64,000 nucleotides of DNA. Source: Diaporthe sp. PMI_573. Lineage: Eukaryota > Ascomycota > Sordariomycetes > Diaporthales > Diaporthaceae. Positions 1 through 10,491 of this stretch are shown here, in pieces. Location: NCBI GenBank assembly GCA_021399435.1, contig JAJTUP010000076.1:186001-250000 (forward strand), in the 5' to 3' direction. The notes under the pieces are model-generated. The model was not told where the DNA came from. It was given only the letters and a program-made list of their open reading frames with translations, and did no database searches. Within the stretch, counting starts at the first letter, position 1. Each line of letters starts with the position of its first letter. A program made the translations under genes and the position numbers.

Positions 1-1440
1 TTTTTTGTCCACTTCCATGATCCGATAAATAAATTCTTCAGTGGATCTGCTAGGATATTTCGTCATTCAACGGAGCTAGCGAGGCCTGGTCGAATAATGG
101 CACAGTTTGCCCTTTTTGCTGGATGGCCTCATCTCCAGGCTCACAGAGAAAGGAAAGCTGCCAAGCCCGAGGATGCTGGCAGCCACATTGGTTAAACGTA
201 GTTCAGCTTGCCAGCATAGTCATCGATTCTGAAGGCTCAGTCCGGTGCCTCCAAGCAATGATGCCAACCGACACCGCTTTACGACGAAGTGGTGGCTTCG
301 GACTATATTCTGCGTTTCGAATGGGGAAATCAAAGCAGTCATACGCCTTGATATCCACTATGGAGAGAAAGAGTCGCGTGTGTTGCTGACGGATTGCGGG
401 CCAACCACAGAGAGTGCGTTTAAGTCTGAGTGGGGGATATCTTCGAGCGGCCGGCCTACTTGTTTTATAGTGACCGTGCCGGGGCAATTGGAACCGTGGA
501 GCCAACGAATTGTGCGTGTACAGTAGATCCCGCGTGGTACACCCGCGTCATCCTGGAGGAACCTAGCAATCCTGATATTGTGAGCTCAGATGGTTGAGAT
601 TAGCATCATCAGGAACATTGTGCTATGCTCGTCAGAGAAGGGCAAACTTGCAGTTGCTGAGAGGGACTGTGAGCTTTTGTGTATATCACTTGATGCCAGA
701 GAGTTAGGTACAGGAACGGGGTGTCAAGATTCTCGGAGGACAAAACGTAAACAAAGTCTCAGCCCAAGGCCCAAGGCACAAGGCCCTTCGGCAACTTAGG
801 TATCAAACCACCGAATTTTTCAAGCACGTCCTGTTTTGTTGCTGTAGCATCTCCCAGAGAGACGGCGTAATTCCGCCCCACTGTTCTTCGGTTGCTTCCC
901 AGAAGCTCGTACAGTTCTCCGTTGTTCTGCCAGAACGTTAGCTTGACAGGGCGACATTTCCAGGTTAAGGATACACGAGACATGTGAGACTCCAAGGTCG
1001 AAATGGTCTTCTGACCGTGAGAGCATTGGCACCGATAGGAAGCTACTGACGGGAGATATCTAAACGGGCCAGTTTTGTTTGCATTACTTCCAATCTACGG
1101 AAAATCAGCATGTGTTGAAGTTCATCGTGGAGCTTTACAAGACGGGCCTACCCTATATCTCAGTGCTAGAAAGATACCAGGGTGCTCACGTATTCCCCCA
1201 CACTTGCGCAAGTACCCTCTAAACAATATTAGTCGCATTTCATGGTCACGAGGATTCGCTTTTCAACCTCTCCCACGCTGGACATAGTCCTCATGGGAAT
1301 TTGGGAAATGGTCTCATTCTGTCAGATGTGACGGGTGCTTTGGGTTAGGTGCCTGAGGCATCAATGGTTGAATCATGACAAAAAGACATCATCACAAAGC
1401 GTCAGGGGTCGGTTGACGCGTTCAAGAAATGAGAGTTTCA
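1..1440. other. No recognisable gene; intergenic or degraded sequence
   Basis: Only short open frames are present and none has a recognisable domain. The longest coding-like stretch is a plus-strand frame near 245-526 with no convincing ATG or intron context; I would not call it a gene. No terminal repeats or tRNA-like structure were seen. Confidence 0.5.
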
Positions 1441-1592
1441 GCGAACCGCGCCACTCGTTCGACCGAATCGATCGATTTCGATCGAACGTTTGGGCCCGTT
1501 CGATTCGATAGCGAATAAAATTCGATTCGATAAAGACTTGGCATCGAATTAGTCTATCAATTCGATTCCCGTTCGCAAGATGTCCATCCCTG
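1441..1592. repeat. CGATTCGA-rich sequence ending in a hAT-like terminus
   Basis: The stretch is dominated by repeats of TCGATTCGA/ATTCGATTCGAT type and ends at 1592 in TGTCCATCCCTG. Read from the other strand this is CAGGGATGGACA, a form typical of hAT terminal inverted repeats. A matching left end with an 8-bp duplication was not found; CAGGGGTCGG near 1402 is too weak. It is best read as the right end of a truncated non-autonomous hAT-like element. Confidence 0.4.
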
Positions 1593-2970
1593 GTGTTGGA
1601 GAAGTAGCATGGATGATAAGTGTTGCATAGGCAGCCACAGGAAACGGTGTCACACGATTACGCGTGAATCGTCAGAACAGTGTTACAGGTCTGTTGCAGG
1701 GTCAGCAGGTCTAGTGTCATACCTCGCCTCTTTACCTATAAGAAGGAGGAGAGCAAGAACAACCATGATGAGAAAGAGACAGGAGACAATCATTCCGATC
1801 ATCATTAGATTATGAGTTACCGGTACCTAGTGAGAGCGCGCGGTCCGGCAGTCTGCTGCCTCGACTTTCAATATTGAATTATGAGTTCATCTTCAAAAGT
1901 TATCACTGATACCCTTACTCGATCACAGACTAGAGCATCACCCGATGATCTGCCCTTCGAATCATCTAGCTTCGACGTCATTTTCCGCACCACTCATCCA
2001 GAGAAGGCCAAACTAGGGCCATCTGGCAAACGAAAGACGTCTGGTCGTGTTATGTATGAATGCCTTCATTGTCCCCCAGATAGTCCATGGTCAAATGGAA
2101 AGCGTGGCAATGCTATATACCACGCGAAAAGGAAGCATGCCTCTATTCTTCAGACGGAGGCCAGTACCGTAGACGAGCACGACTCAGATATTATTACCCG
2201 GCCGTCAAAGCAGCCTCGGATGGACAATTTTTTTCAGAGTCGGCCATCAGATGCCACTTTACGCCGCGTCTTTAACCGACAGCAATATATAGAATCGATT
2301 GTCGGTCTTCTCACACGCCGTCGTTTACCATTCTCCGCGGTGAAATGGGATGAGATGCAGGATATCATATTGGCATGCAATCCGGCTATTGAGGATCTTC
2401 TCCTCACGTCCCGCGACGCGGCGATGCGTCATATTACCACTACTTTCGACTTATACCGATCCCAACTGAGAGCAAAGCTTCAGGCGTCCGTATCGAAGAT
2501 CCATCTCTCGACCGATCTCTGGACATCGCCTCATCGGCATGGCATTTTAGCAGTATGCGCTAGATGGGTTGATAATGGCTATCGACTTCAAAAGGCCCTG
2601 CTAGCTATGCCTGAATGTCGATACAGCCACAGTGGCGAGCGCCAAGCATCTCTAATGGCGGAAGCAATCGAAGAATACGGCATTGCGAAGCAAATCGGCT
2701 ATCATACCGGCGATAATGCTACTTCAAACGATACCTGTTTAAAGCATCTCTCACAAATGCTACAGGATAAATACGGTGTATGCTATTTAGAACGCTGATT
2801 AATAGGTAGTTGGTTAACTGAGTCTAGGTGTCTTTCCATCCCAGCCAGCGTCGAATCCGATGCATCACTCATATCATAAATCTCTCCCTTCAAGCCTTTC
2901 TCCTTGCGTCCTCGAAAGAAGCTTTACGCGCAGCACTTGCCGCTGCTAGCGACGTGGCCGGCGCCGAGAT

Positions 2971-5900
2971 CAAGGCTCGGACCCACTACACTGCAAATCC
3001 ACGTGGACCACAAATAAGTGGCCCATCTCTATTACATCCACTTGTCGGCCCTCAGATTACGTAATAATCCACTACACTTGGACCTGAAAGTGGATGTAAT
3101 GGAGTGGATTTAGGTGGATTTAGGTACAGGGGGATATTCCCTGACCCTGTACGGTTCATAGTACTTATTTTTGTATATAGTTGCCTATTAAATCGAGGTA
3201 CCTGGACCCAAGTTAACCGAGGTCGATCACCCCTACAGCTAATCTTATAACATTATACGAGAAACTACCCCTATTGAGCGCGTTTTCTACAGATTTCCTG
3301 CTTTGTTTTTGCCAAAAACTTTTTTTTTTGACGATGTCAGCCAACCAGCCAGGCCAACCAGGCCAACAGCAGCAGCTCGAAGACCGTCTTTTTCGCCATT
3401 TCAGAGGCTGGAATTGGTCAGAACGCGCTCGTGATACTAGCTCTTGGCTGTGGGACTTTGGCTATGATATTCAACGTCATGGCTTACGCAAATGGGCTTG
3501 CAAGTACTGTATCCTCGGAAATCGTCCCATTATCGCGAGTTTTACCTCTTCAGGTCTCCAGAACGCGGCAAATCATCTATGGCGTGAGCACAAAACACCA
3601 GCACCAGAGGGAGAGAAAAGGAGCACAGCACAGCTCAAATCCGAAGGCGCACTGAAATCGAACCAGCCGACTATTGCATCTGTTTTGAAACTGGACGTCA
3701 ACAAGCCTACGGAACAGAACATCGCGAATAGCTTCATCTCACGCTTTGATAAGCAACACTTTCAGCGTATGCTAGTCGAGTTAATCGTCAGTAGCAACCA
3801 GTCATTTTCCTTCGCCCAGAACCCCATCCTCCGAGAAATCTTCGACTATTTGAGTCCCTCCGTTTCGATCCAACGCGCCAACTTGAGTGCCAGGGCTGTC
3901 CGATATAAGATCATTCAAGAGTATAACCGCCACAAGCAGACGGTTATCGAGGTGCTGAGGAACTCCCCTGGAGCGCTTCATATCTCATTTGATGGCTGGA
4001 CGTCTCGAAATAAGCTTGCCCTCTACGGTATTGCTTGTTTTTTCAGAGATGAGAAGAATCGGCCATGCAAAATCATGATTGGGGTTCCAGAGGCTCATCG
4101 TCACTTCGGCTCAACGATCGGTGGGGAGGTTCTCGACGTCCTACACACCTTTGGCGTGAGTCCAGAGAAGATTGGCTATTTCACGCTCGACAATGCTGAA
4201 AACAACGATACTGCAATGGAGGTCATAGGTGCTGAACTTGGGTTCGATGGCCGACTACGCCGAGGAAGCTGTATTGGCCACACAATTAACTTGTCAGCCA
4301 AGGCGCTCTTATTTGGCAAAAACGCCGACGCGTTCGAGCAGCAATTATCAGGCGCAGAAGCGTTATCTGATGCTGAATACGCTCGATGGCGCAAAAGAGG
4401 ACCAGTTGGCAAGTTACACAATATCGTAGTTGATGTGCGTATTAGCCATCGGCTGATTTACTTATTCAAGGAGGTCCAGAGGGTAAGCGGTTTTACTAAA
4501 TCCTATTCGTCTCATACTAATTCCATATATCTAACAGGACGAAATTAATCGCGCCACCACCCTTAAACTCCGATCGAAGAAACCAGTCAAGCTAATTATC
4601 GATAACGACACGCGTTGGCTGTCACAACTCTACATGATCCGCAGGGCTCTACGGTTGAAAACCTCTATCGAACTCCTACTGATCAAGTATAAGGCGCAAT
4701 GGGAGGACGAAAATCGGTCTAAAAAGACTGGCCAAGTGACACAAGCCAAGTTGGCGAGAAAACCACGCATCCTCCGAGACGAGAATCAGCTAGCGGACAG
4801 AGACTGGGAGGTTCTTTACCATTTGGAGGCTATTCTGACTGTTTTTGAGACCGTGGTGAAGACGCTTGAGGGTGATGGACACACCCGCAGGCGTAAGCAA
4901 GGCTGGACTGGCTCCTATGGCAATATCTGGGACGTGGTGGCTATGAGTTGCTGCTTAACACACTGGAAGAATATAAGCAGCTTGCTGCTGACTTTCCTGA
5001 TCCAGAGCACTTCCGCATCGGAATCAACCTTGCTTGGGATAAGCTGGATGAATATTATCGGCGGCTGGACGAGACGCCCATCTACTATACGGCTATGGCG
5101 CTCCATCCAGCCTATCGTTGGGACTGGTTTGATGAAACGTGGGCTCATAAGCCTAGTTGGGTTGAAAAGGCAAAAGAGATGGTCGCCGACGTCTGGCTGT
5201 CCGATTACGCTCATCTCGAGGTTAGAACCAGCAGCAGCAGAGGCGACGACGAGCCTCCAGCAAAAAGAGCTCGGTTTTTCAACCCCTTCGAGAAGAACAG
5301 CCGTCTGCCAAGCTCAACACCAGCCTCCGCAGCAGCTATTGTTGGTGACGAGTACCAAGCGTGGCAGACGGATCGTGACGTCAGCGACGGCAACGTTCGT
5401 GATCCAATTGGTTACTGGATCACTAAGCAAAGCAGATATCCTCGATTATCCAGGATGGCCTTGGACTTCCTGAGAATCCAGCCGATGTCAGCCGAGTGTG
5501 AGAGGTTATTTTCAGCTGCTGGCAAGATGGTCTCGGGGTTGCGTACAAACCTAGATGCTGAGATTATCGCCATTTGTCAGGTTTTACGCTCTTGGTACCG
5601 TGCCGGCATTATCAAGGACCCGGATCCATTGCTTAAGTCGCACCTTGAAAGTAAGCTGGATGGCGGGTTGTGGGACTCTAGGCGACGACGAGCTGGCGCT
5701 TGCTGAGTCAAAATGGCTATTGGAGGGCGAGGATAGCGCCAGCGAGGTTGACGATTCATCACAGCAGCAGCAGGCTGAGGAGTTAGTGTCAACCTCTGAA
5801 AGTGAGGCTGAATAGGCGTCGACGAGGTTGTGAATAGCCTCAAAAATCGACTTATAAATCCACTTATAAATCCACGTGTGTACATCCATTCCACTCCGGT

Positions 5901-5996
5901 CGAATATGTGCTACATCCACTACGTAATTGCTAAAAAATCGTACATCCACTCTACTTGGTCCAAAAGTGGAGTGGATGTAGTGGTTCCGACCCTTG
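2971..5996 (+). mobile_element. hAT-2, complete hAT element inserted in the hAT-1 gene
   Basis: The element is 3026 bp. The left end reads CAAGGCTCGGACCCACTACA and the right end, reverse-complemented, reads CAAGGGTCGGAACCACTACA, matching at 18 of 20 positions. It is flanked by a perfect 8-bp duplication, GCCGAGAT, at 2963-2970 and 5997-6004. Both subterminal regions (about 2985-3130 and 5840-5990) are full of short ATCCACT/AGTGGAT repeats in both orientations, as expected of transposase-binding sites. One defective transposase gene lies inside. Confidence 0.92.
3334..5815 (+). pseudogene. hAT-2 transposase, frameshifted
   Basis: The ATG at 3334 starts MSANQPGQPG. An N-terminal zinc-finger region (WACKYCIL...NHLWREH, about residues 60-95) is followed by the catalytic fold (HISFDGWTSRNKLALYGIAC; FTLDNAENND; GHTINLSAKALLF). 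A 55-bp intron (4483-4537, GTAAGC...CTAACAG) precedes IIDNDTRWLSQLYMI. Near 4935-4945 the frame breaks: YGNIWDVV should continue into a GYELLLNTLEEY segment that lies in another frame, so a small deletion is likely. The C-terminal dimerisation motif IQPMSAECERLFSAAGKM is present. A second frame change near 5675 probably separates it from an acidic tail ending at 5815. The protein is close to that of hAT-5, and that alignment exposes the missing residues. As it stands the gene cannot make a full transposase. Confidence 0.8.
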
Positions 5997-7317
5997 GCCG
6001 AGATGTACGAACAATTCTACTTCACACTATATTATATATCCGCCAACGAGCCAGCATCGCGGTCTGAAGGTTCGGGACAGCAAGAACAGTCTTTCAGTAA
6101 GATATGGAAGGGAAAGGCTAAAAGGGCCGCTCGGAAGGCCCCCGATTTCAAGGATGACAACTTCAGAGGCTGGCAAACCATCCCGGCGATGCGTAAACTA
6201 CATAACATTGCGGTCTGGCTTCGAAATTCATCTATCCACAGTGATCTATGGGAGGATCGAGTAGGCTTGCGGCTTGGGGTCGATAACGACACCCGATGGA
6301 ACTCTTGGTATAAGCTGATCGATAATCTTATCAGAAGGCAATCACAGATCAAGCAATTCTTGCTTGATTACGATAAGGAGATCAACGATAATATCCTCAA
6401 CTCATCAGATTGGGATTACCTTGAAAAAACACATAGATTTCTCCACCCATTCGCGTCAGCAACTTTATGGGCTGAGGGTAAGAATTCTACATTGTCGCAA
6501 ATATTGACAATTATGGATGGTTTATTACGCCACTACGAAAAGAACAAGGTTTGCTGTCTCTTGATAGACTCTAAACCCCAACTTGGCTAATTATCCAATC
6601 TAGGAACATTACTCGAAGCCAGAGACGCTTGATCGCCGTATCCTTCATTCAATTGAGATGGGCTGGTTCATTCTCGACAAGTATTATACGATGACCGAAG
6701 ATGCGCCTGTTTACGCTGCCGCCCTCCTTCTTGATCCTTCAAAGCGAATCAGGTACATTGAGCGCCACTGGCCAGAGTCATGGCACGAGAACGCCATTGC
6801 TGGTGTCCGTACAATTTGGGAAGAAGAGTACAAAACTCAGCCTGAGACTGGACCTGCAGAGCCGGTTGATGAGGTATGTGCTTCGCAAAAGCGGCAGCCG
6901 AACGAGTGGGACGCTTTACTTGAAGAGTTGGAAGTCACCGAGGATCTGGGCGATTGTATGGACGATCTTGAAGACTTTATCAAGGCAACACCCATCAAAA
7001 TAAGTGGATCACCACTTCAATGGTGGTGTCATAAGGATCAGCGGAAGACTTATCCTCAGCTAAGTCGAATGGCTATTGATATCCTCTCAATCGCGCCTGA
7101 ATCAGCTGATCCGGAATCTGCTTTCTCTGGTGGTCGGCGTACTCTCTCCTGGGATAGAGAACGAATGACTTGCGAGAATCTTGAGAAGGTTGAATGTATA
7201 GGTAACTGGCTGCGTGAAGGGCATATCCAGAAGACTGTTCATGGTGGTATGGGTGTAATTACTGATACGGGTTTTGATAGTGGCGGCGATGAAGACTCCG
7301 ACGTTAATTTTGATTGA

Positions 7318-7875
7318 TTTGCGGATGTCTGACAGCATAGGTGGTAAAGTGCTATAGCGATATCAATCATGCTAAAGTGCTAGGGTGATATTCTAGCACA
7401 CTTTTTGCGAATATGTGAATATGAATATGAATATCACTTTAGCACGTCATATCACAATACGCAAGTCTGAGCTCATGATTATCAAATCAAGGATTAGCAA
7501 TAGTCTTCCAAAGAAGAGGTACAGCTGGCTCAAAAAGGGCTTGAACAAGGTTTATGGAAAGGACTAAAGACTGGTGCAATAACTTCTGAACACAGATAGT
7601 AGCGGGACTTTCACTATTAAAGCTGTCTTCTTTATATACTATATAAAAAATTAGCTATTTTATTATATTTCTTGTACTATTTTATCTATTTATGTGATAG
7701 AGATAAAAACGCGATTCTGGTGGATTTTGGTGGGAAATTTGGCCCCAACATCCATTTTCCCACGCGAAGCAACGTGCCACGTCAATTCCCGCACCAGGCG
7801 CCATGCTTAAATATCCCGCGACATCTGCCAAGAGAATACCAATTACGAAGACCCACATCATCAAGCCTCTACACG
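7318..7875. other. AT-rich spacer with inverted GCTAAAGTG/CACTTTAGC motifs
   Basis: No gene is seen. Between about 7345 and 7450 the motifs TGCTAAAGTGCTAGGGTGATAT and ATATCACTTTAGCAC occur as imperfect inverted copies around a run of GAATAT repeats. They may belong to the right subterminal region of hAT-1, but no terminus or target duplication could be fixed. The part near 7630-7690 is very AT-rich and may act as promoter DNA for the small gene that follows. Confidence 0.4.
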
Positions 7876-8037
7876 ATGAAAAGCATCGCAAATGCCGACT
7901 CACTTGTGAATTACGGCGAAATCCGCGGCCCTTACATCGAAAACGTGCAATGTCCGAACCAGAAATGTAAACAATTGAATCCCAAGACGACAGACAAGTG
8001 CTTCGGCTGCGGTCAGATGTTGGTGGCCAACGCATAG
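7876..8037 (+). CDS. Small zinc-ribbon protein (53 aa)
   Basis: The ATG at 7876 opens a 53-residue protein that ends with a double-cysteine ribbon. It reads CPNQKC (about residues 31-36), a 12-residue spacer, then CFGCG (about 46-50), giving two CxxC/CxxxC knuckles that could hold one zinc. The N-terminal half (MKSIANADSLVNYGEIRGPY) has no signal peptide or membrane segment. The frame stays open upstream of the ATG, but this Met is preferred because the ribbon protein is compact from here and the upstream codons look like leader sequence. The function is unknown; small ribbons of this type can bind nucleic acid or protein. It sits alone between a dead hAT and a dead pogo element. Possible coding status rests on the ordered cysteine pattern only. 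Confidence 0.5.
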   Translation: MKSIANADSLVNYGEIRGPYIENVQCPNQKCKQLNPKTTDKCFGCGQMLVANA

Positions 8038-8387
8038 GTCTCTCGCGCTTCAGTTGCGAGACGACTGTTTCATCTTCTTTTGTTTGGATCTGAGCCAAGG
8101 GAGTTCACATGGATCTTCTACGGAGGCAGACACTGGGTTTATCACGCGAAGGCGCGCTAGGTTTCGTTAGGACGCATCTTTGGAAGGGACTTCATTGGTG
8201 GAAAACGCGTTAGCTTCACTGATCACTGATCAGTGTTGAATGGGCTTTCTTGTACGTACGTACGTGTATCGCGTAAACGATGGGTTGGGTTGGGTGTTGA
8301 TTACTTGCTGCTATCTAGCTATTGGGAAAGGGAGGCCTTCCGTGCGATGGGCACGATAAGGCATGCCCATCCGTCAGGGATCGCTTA

Positions 8388-10238
8388 ACGTCCCCGGCCC
8401 GGCTTCCGCCCCCCCTCTGATTCCGCCCCCCCCCACATCCGCGTTCACGCGTGTACGCGTCTGCCCCCACCCTATATAAACTCAACCATATCTTTCCGAG
8501 AGAATTTTTTCTGGTCACCAAACTTCTTCCAAGCATCAACCTAGTCATCATGAAGCCCTATGGGGAAGCCGAGATCCATGACGCCCTTGTTGCGTGCAGG
8601 GATGGAATGCCCGTCAAGCAGGCTTGCAGGACCTGGCATATCCCCCGTTCCACACTTCGCGATCGCCTCGCCGGCGCACAAAGTCAGCGCGTTTCTCACG
8701 AACCTTAGAGGCCTCTTTCTGATGATCAGGAGGATCGATTGGCCCTATTCCTTATCAACCAAAGCAGCTTGGGCCATGTGTTAACTTGCTGGGAAACGAG
8801 GGCTCTGGCAGCCCGAATGGCCTCGTCGGGGAAGGAGGTCGCTCCTCTCGGAAGGAAGTGGCTGAGGGCCTTCCTCCTTCGTCACCCTATCCTCCAAAGC
8901 CGTAAGTACCAGCGCGTTGAGGCTAAACGGCTAAGGGCAGCTACCAAAAAGAACGTTGGGTCGTGGTTTGACTTCATACAGTTACCTATCGTGAAGGCAA
9001 TTAAGCCGGCCAACCGATGGAATGCCGACAAGGGCGGGCTGATGGAGGGCAAGTCCGAGAAGGCGCTTACAATTGGCTATTCGGAAGGAAGCCAGCTTCT
9101 TCAGAAGGACTTTAATTCAAGAGCGTGGACCTCCTTCCTTGAGTGTATCTCCGCCACGGGCAAGTTCCTCGTCCCACTCGTTATTTTTAAGGGACTCAGC
9201 ATTTAGCAGCAGTGGTTTCCTATCGCCCTTGAAGATCACGAGGGCTGGCAGTTTACGGCGACGAAGAAGGGGTGGATGGAGGAACCTATCGCTATCCACT
9301 GGCTTCGGAAGGTCTTCCTTCCTCAAACAGTACCAGAGGACCCATTAGAATGGCGCCTTCTCGTGATCGATGGGCACCATACACATACAACAGTCAAGTT
9401 TATGTGGGAATGCTTCTCGAATAAGGTGTATATTGTTTTTTTGCCCGCCCATACTTTGCATATGCTGTAACCGCTCGATGTGGCGATCTTCGGCCCTCTA
9501 AAGCTCGCATTTAAGAAGCATCTCGATCACCAGGGAGGGCACGATTCGTCAACAGTCGTGGCAAAGAAACGGTTTCTTTATTGCTATCACAAGGCTCGAA
9601 TTGACACTTTAACGGAAGCAAATATACATTCTAGCTGGCAGGCGACTGGTCTCTGGCCAGTGTCTAAGCATAGGGCACTCGGAAGCCACTTTATCGCCGA
9701 TAATCGCGAGAAGGAAGCAAGATTGTTGGAATCTGGCGGTACCAATAGCTCCAGCAGCCATTTCTGCACTGATAAGTGTTTTTGTCGGCCTCGAGGGACC
9801 ATTTTTGCGACCCCTAAGCGATCTCAAGACCTAAGGGGTATGGTGGCTCGGTATGCCCGTCAGAAGAATTTCAGCCCCACATTACGACTCCTCTTTAGGA
9901 AAATCCTCAAAAGTTGGGACCAGATAGACGTCGATTTGACGATGTCTTCACAAAAAGCCCGAGAGTTGGAAGCCTAGATTGAAGCCAGTAGGGTAGTCCG
10001 AAGGAAGAAGGTTCAACTTGACCCGAATGAACTTTTCGCCGATATCGAGGCCATTCGGAGGACTCAGATTGAAGCGGGGGTGGTATCAGAAGAAAGCGAC
10101 GCTTCAGAAGAGTCGGAAACACCATCGGAAGCGAGGTCAACTATCGTGGTGGCGGCGTCGTCGGCGACGAGGCGAAGGGGGCGGTCGTGAGGGAAGGGGG
10201 CGGAATCAGGGGGGGGGCGGAAGCCGGGCCGGGGACGT
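8388..10238 (+). mobile_element. pogo-1a, Tc1/mariner-pogo (Fot-like) element
   Basis: This is an 1851-bp element flanked by TA (8386-8387 and 10239-10240), the usual target of the Tc1/mariner superfamily. The terminal inverted repeat begins ACGTCCCCGGCCCGGCTTCC and continues into C-runs for about 45 bp on both sides. A 546-codon transposase frame fills the interior but carries four stops. A second copy, pogo-1b, lies at 38089-39796 in the opposite orientation. Confidence 0.9.
8550..10190 (+). pseudogene. pogo-1a transposase with four in-frame stops
   Basis: A single frame runs from ATG 8550 to TGA 10188-10190 (546 codons). It encodes an N-terminal psq-type helix-turn-helix (VKQACRTWHIPRSTLRDRL, about residues 26-44), a CENP-B-like region, and a DDE_1 core (IDGHHTHTT; then LPAHTLHML and DVAIFGPLK). 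The stops are at 8706 (TAG), 9204 (TAG), 9468 (TAA) and 9975 (TAG). In the sister copy pogo-1b these positions read CAG, CAG, CAA and CAG, so each stop is a C-to-T change in a CA dinucleotide. That is the signature of repeat-induced point mutation (RIP). The acidic residue after the first catalytic Asp is also changed (NADKG here, NADEG in the sister). The gene is dead. Confidence 0.88.
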
Positions 10239-10491
10239 TAGTCATCCCGTCAGGCCTTCGATATCAAGCGTACGGCTCTGCCAAGTGATATTCCAACACT
10301 ATGGTTTATTTGGGCCCGCAGCCTGAGCCTGCTTTGGTGAACAAACATCCTAGCTTTCCGATAGCGAAGTCTCGCCCAGTAAATGGTTTGCATGCAGATC
10401 GAGATGGTCCTAAAATAACTTGTTCTCTCCCACGCACACAGACGCACACCCACAGGTGTGTCCCGATTCCCCCCTTTGGGTCTAATTGCAT

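Larger units (their letters stand above)
1881..7317 (+). pseudogene. hAT-1 transposase gene, split by the hAT-2 insertion
   Basis: This gene encodes a hAT-superfamily transposase that has been cut in two. The first exon (1881-2777) holds a BED-type zinc finger (YECLHCPPDSP then HAKRKH, about residues 55-80) and the start of the RNase H-like core (HLSTDLWTSP; HTGDNATSND). A 50-bp intron (2778-2827) leads into a second exon that begins with VSFHPSQRRIRC and carries THIINLSLQAFL. That exon is interrupted after base 2970. The frame resumes at 5997-6004, the duplicated target, with MYEQFYF, then VDNDTRWNSW. A 55-bp intron follows (6549-6603), then the C-terminal dimerisation region (YPQLSRMAIDILSIAPESAD...AFSGGRR). 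Counting one copy of the target site, the frame is continuous for about 765 aa, so the insertion is the only obvious lesion. The outer termini of hAT-1 could not be identified. The family assignment is firm; activity before the insertion is inferred. Confidence 0.85.
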
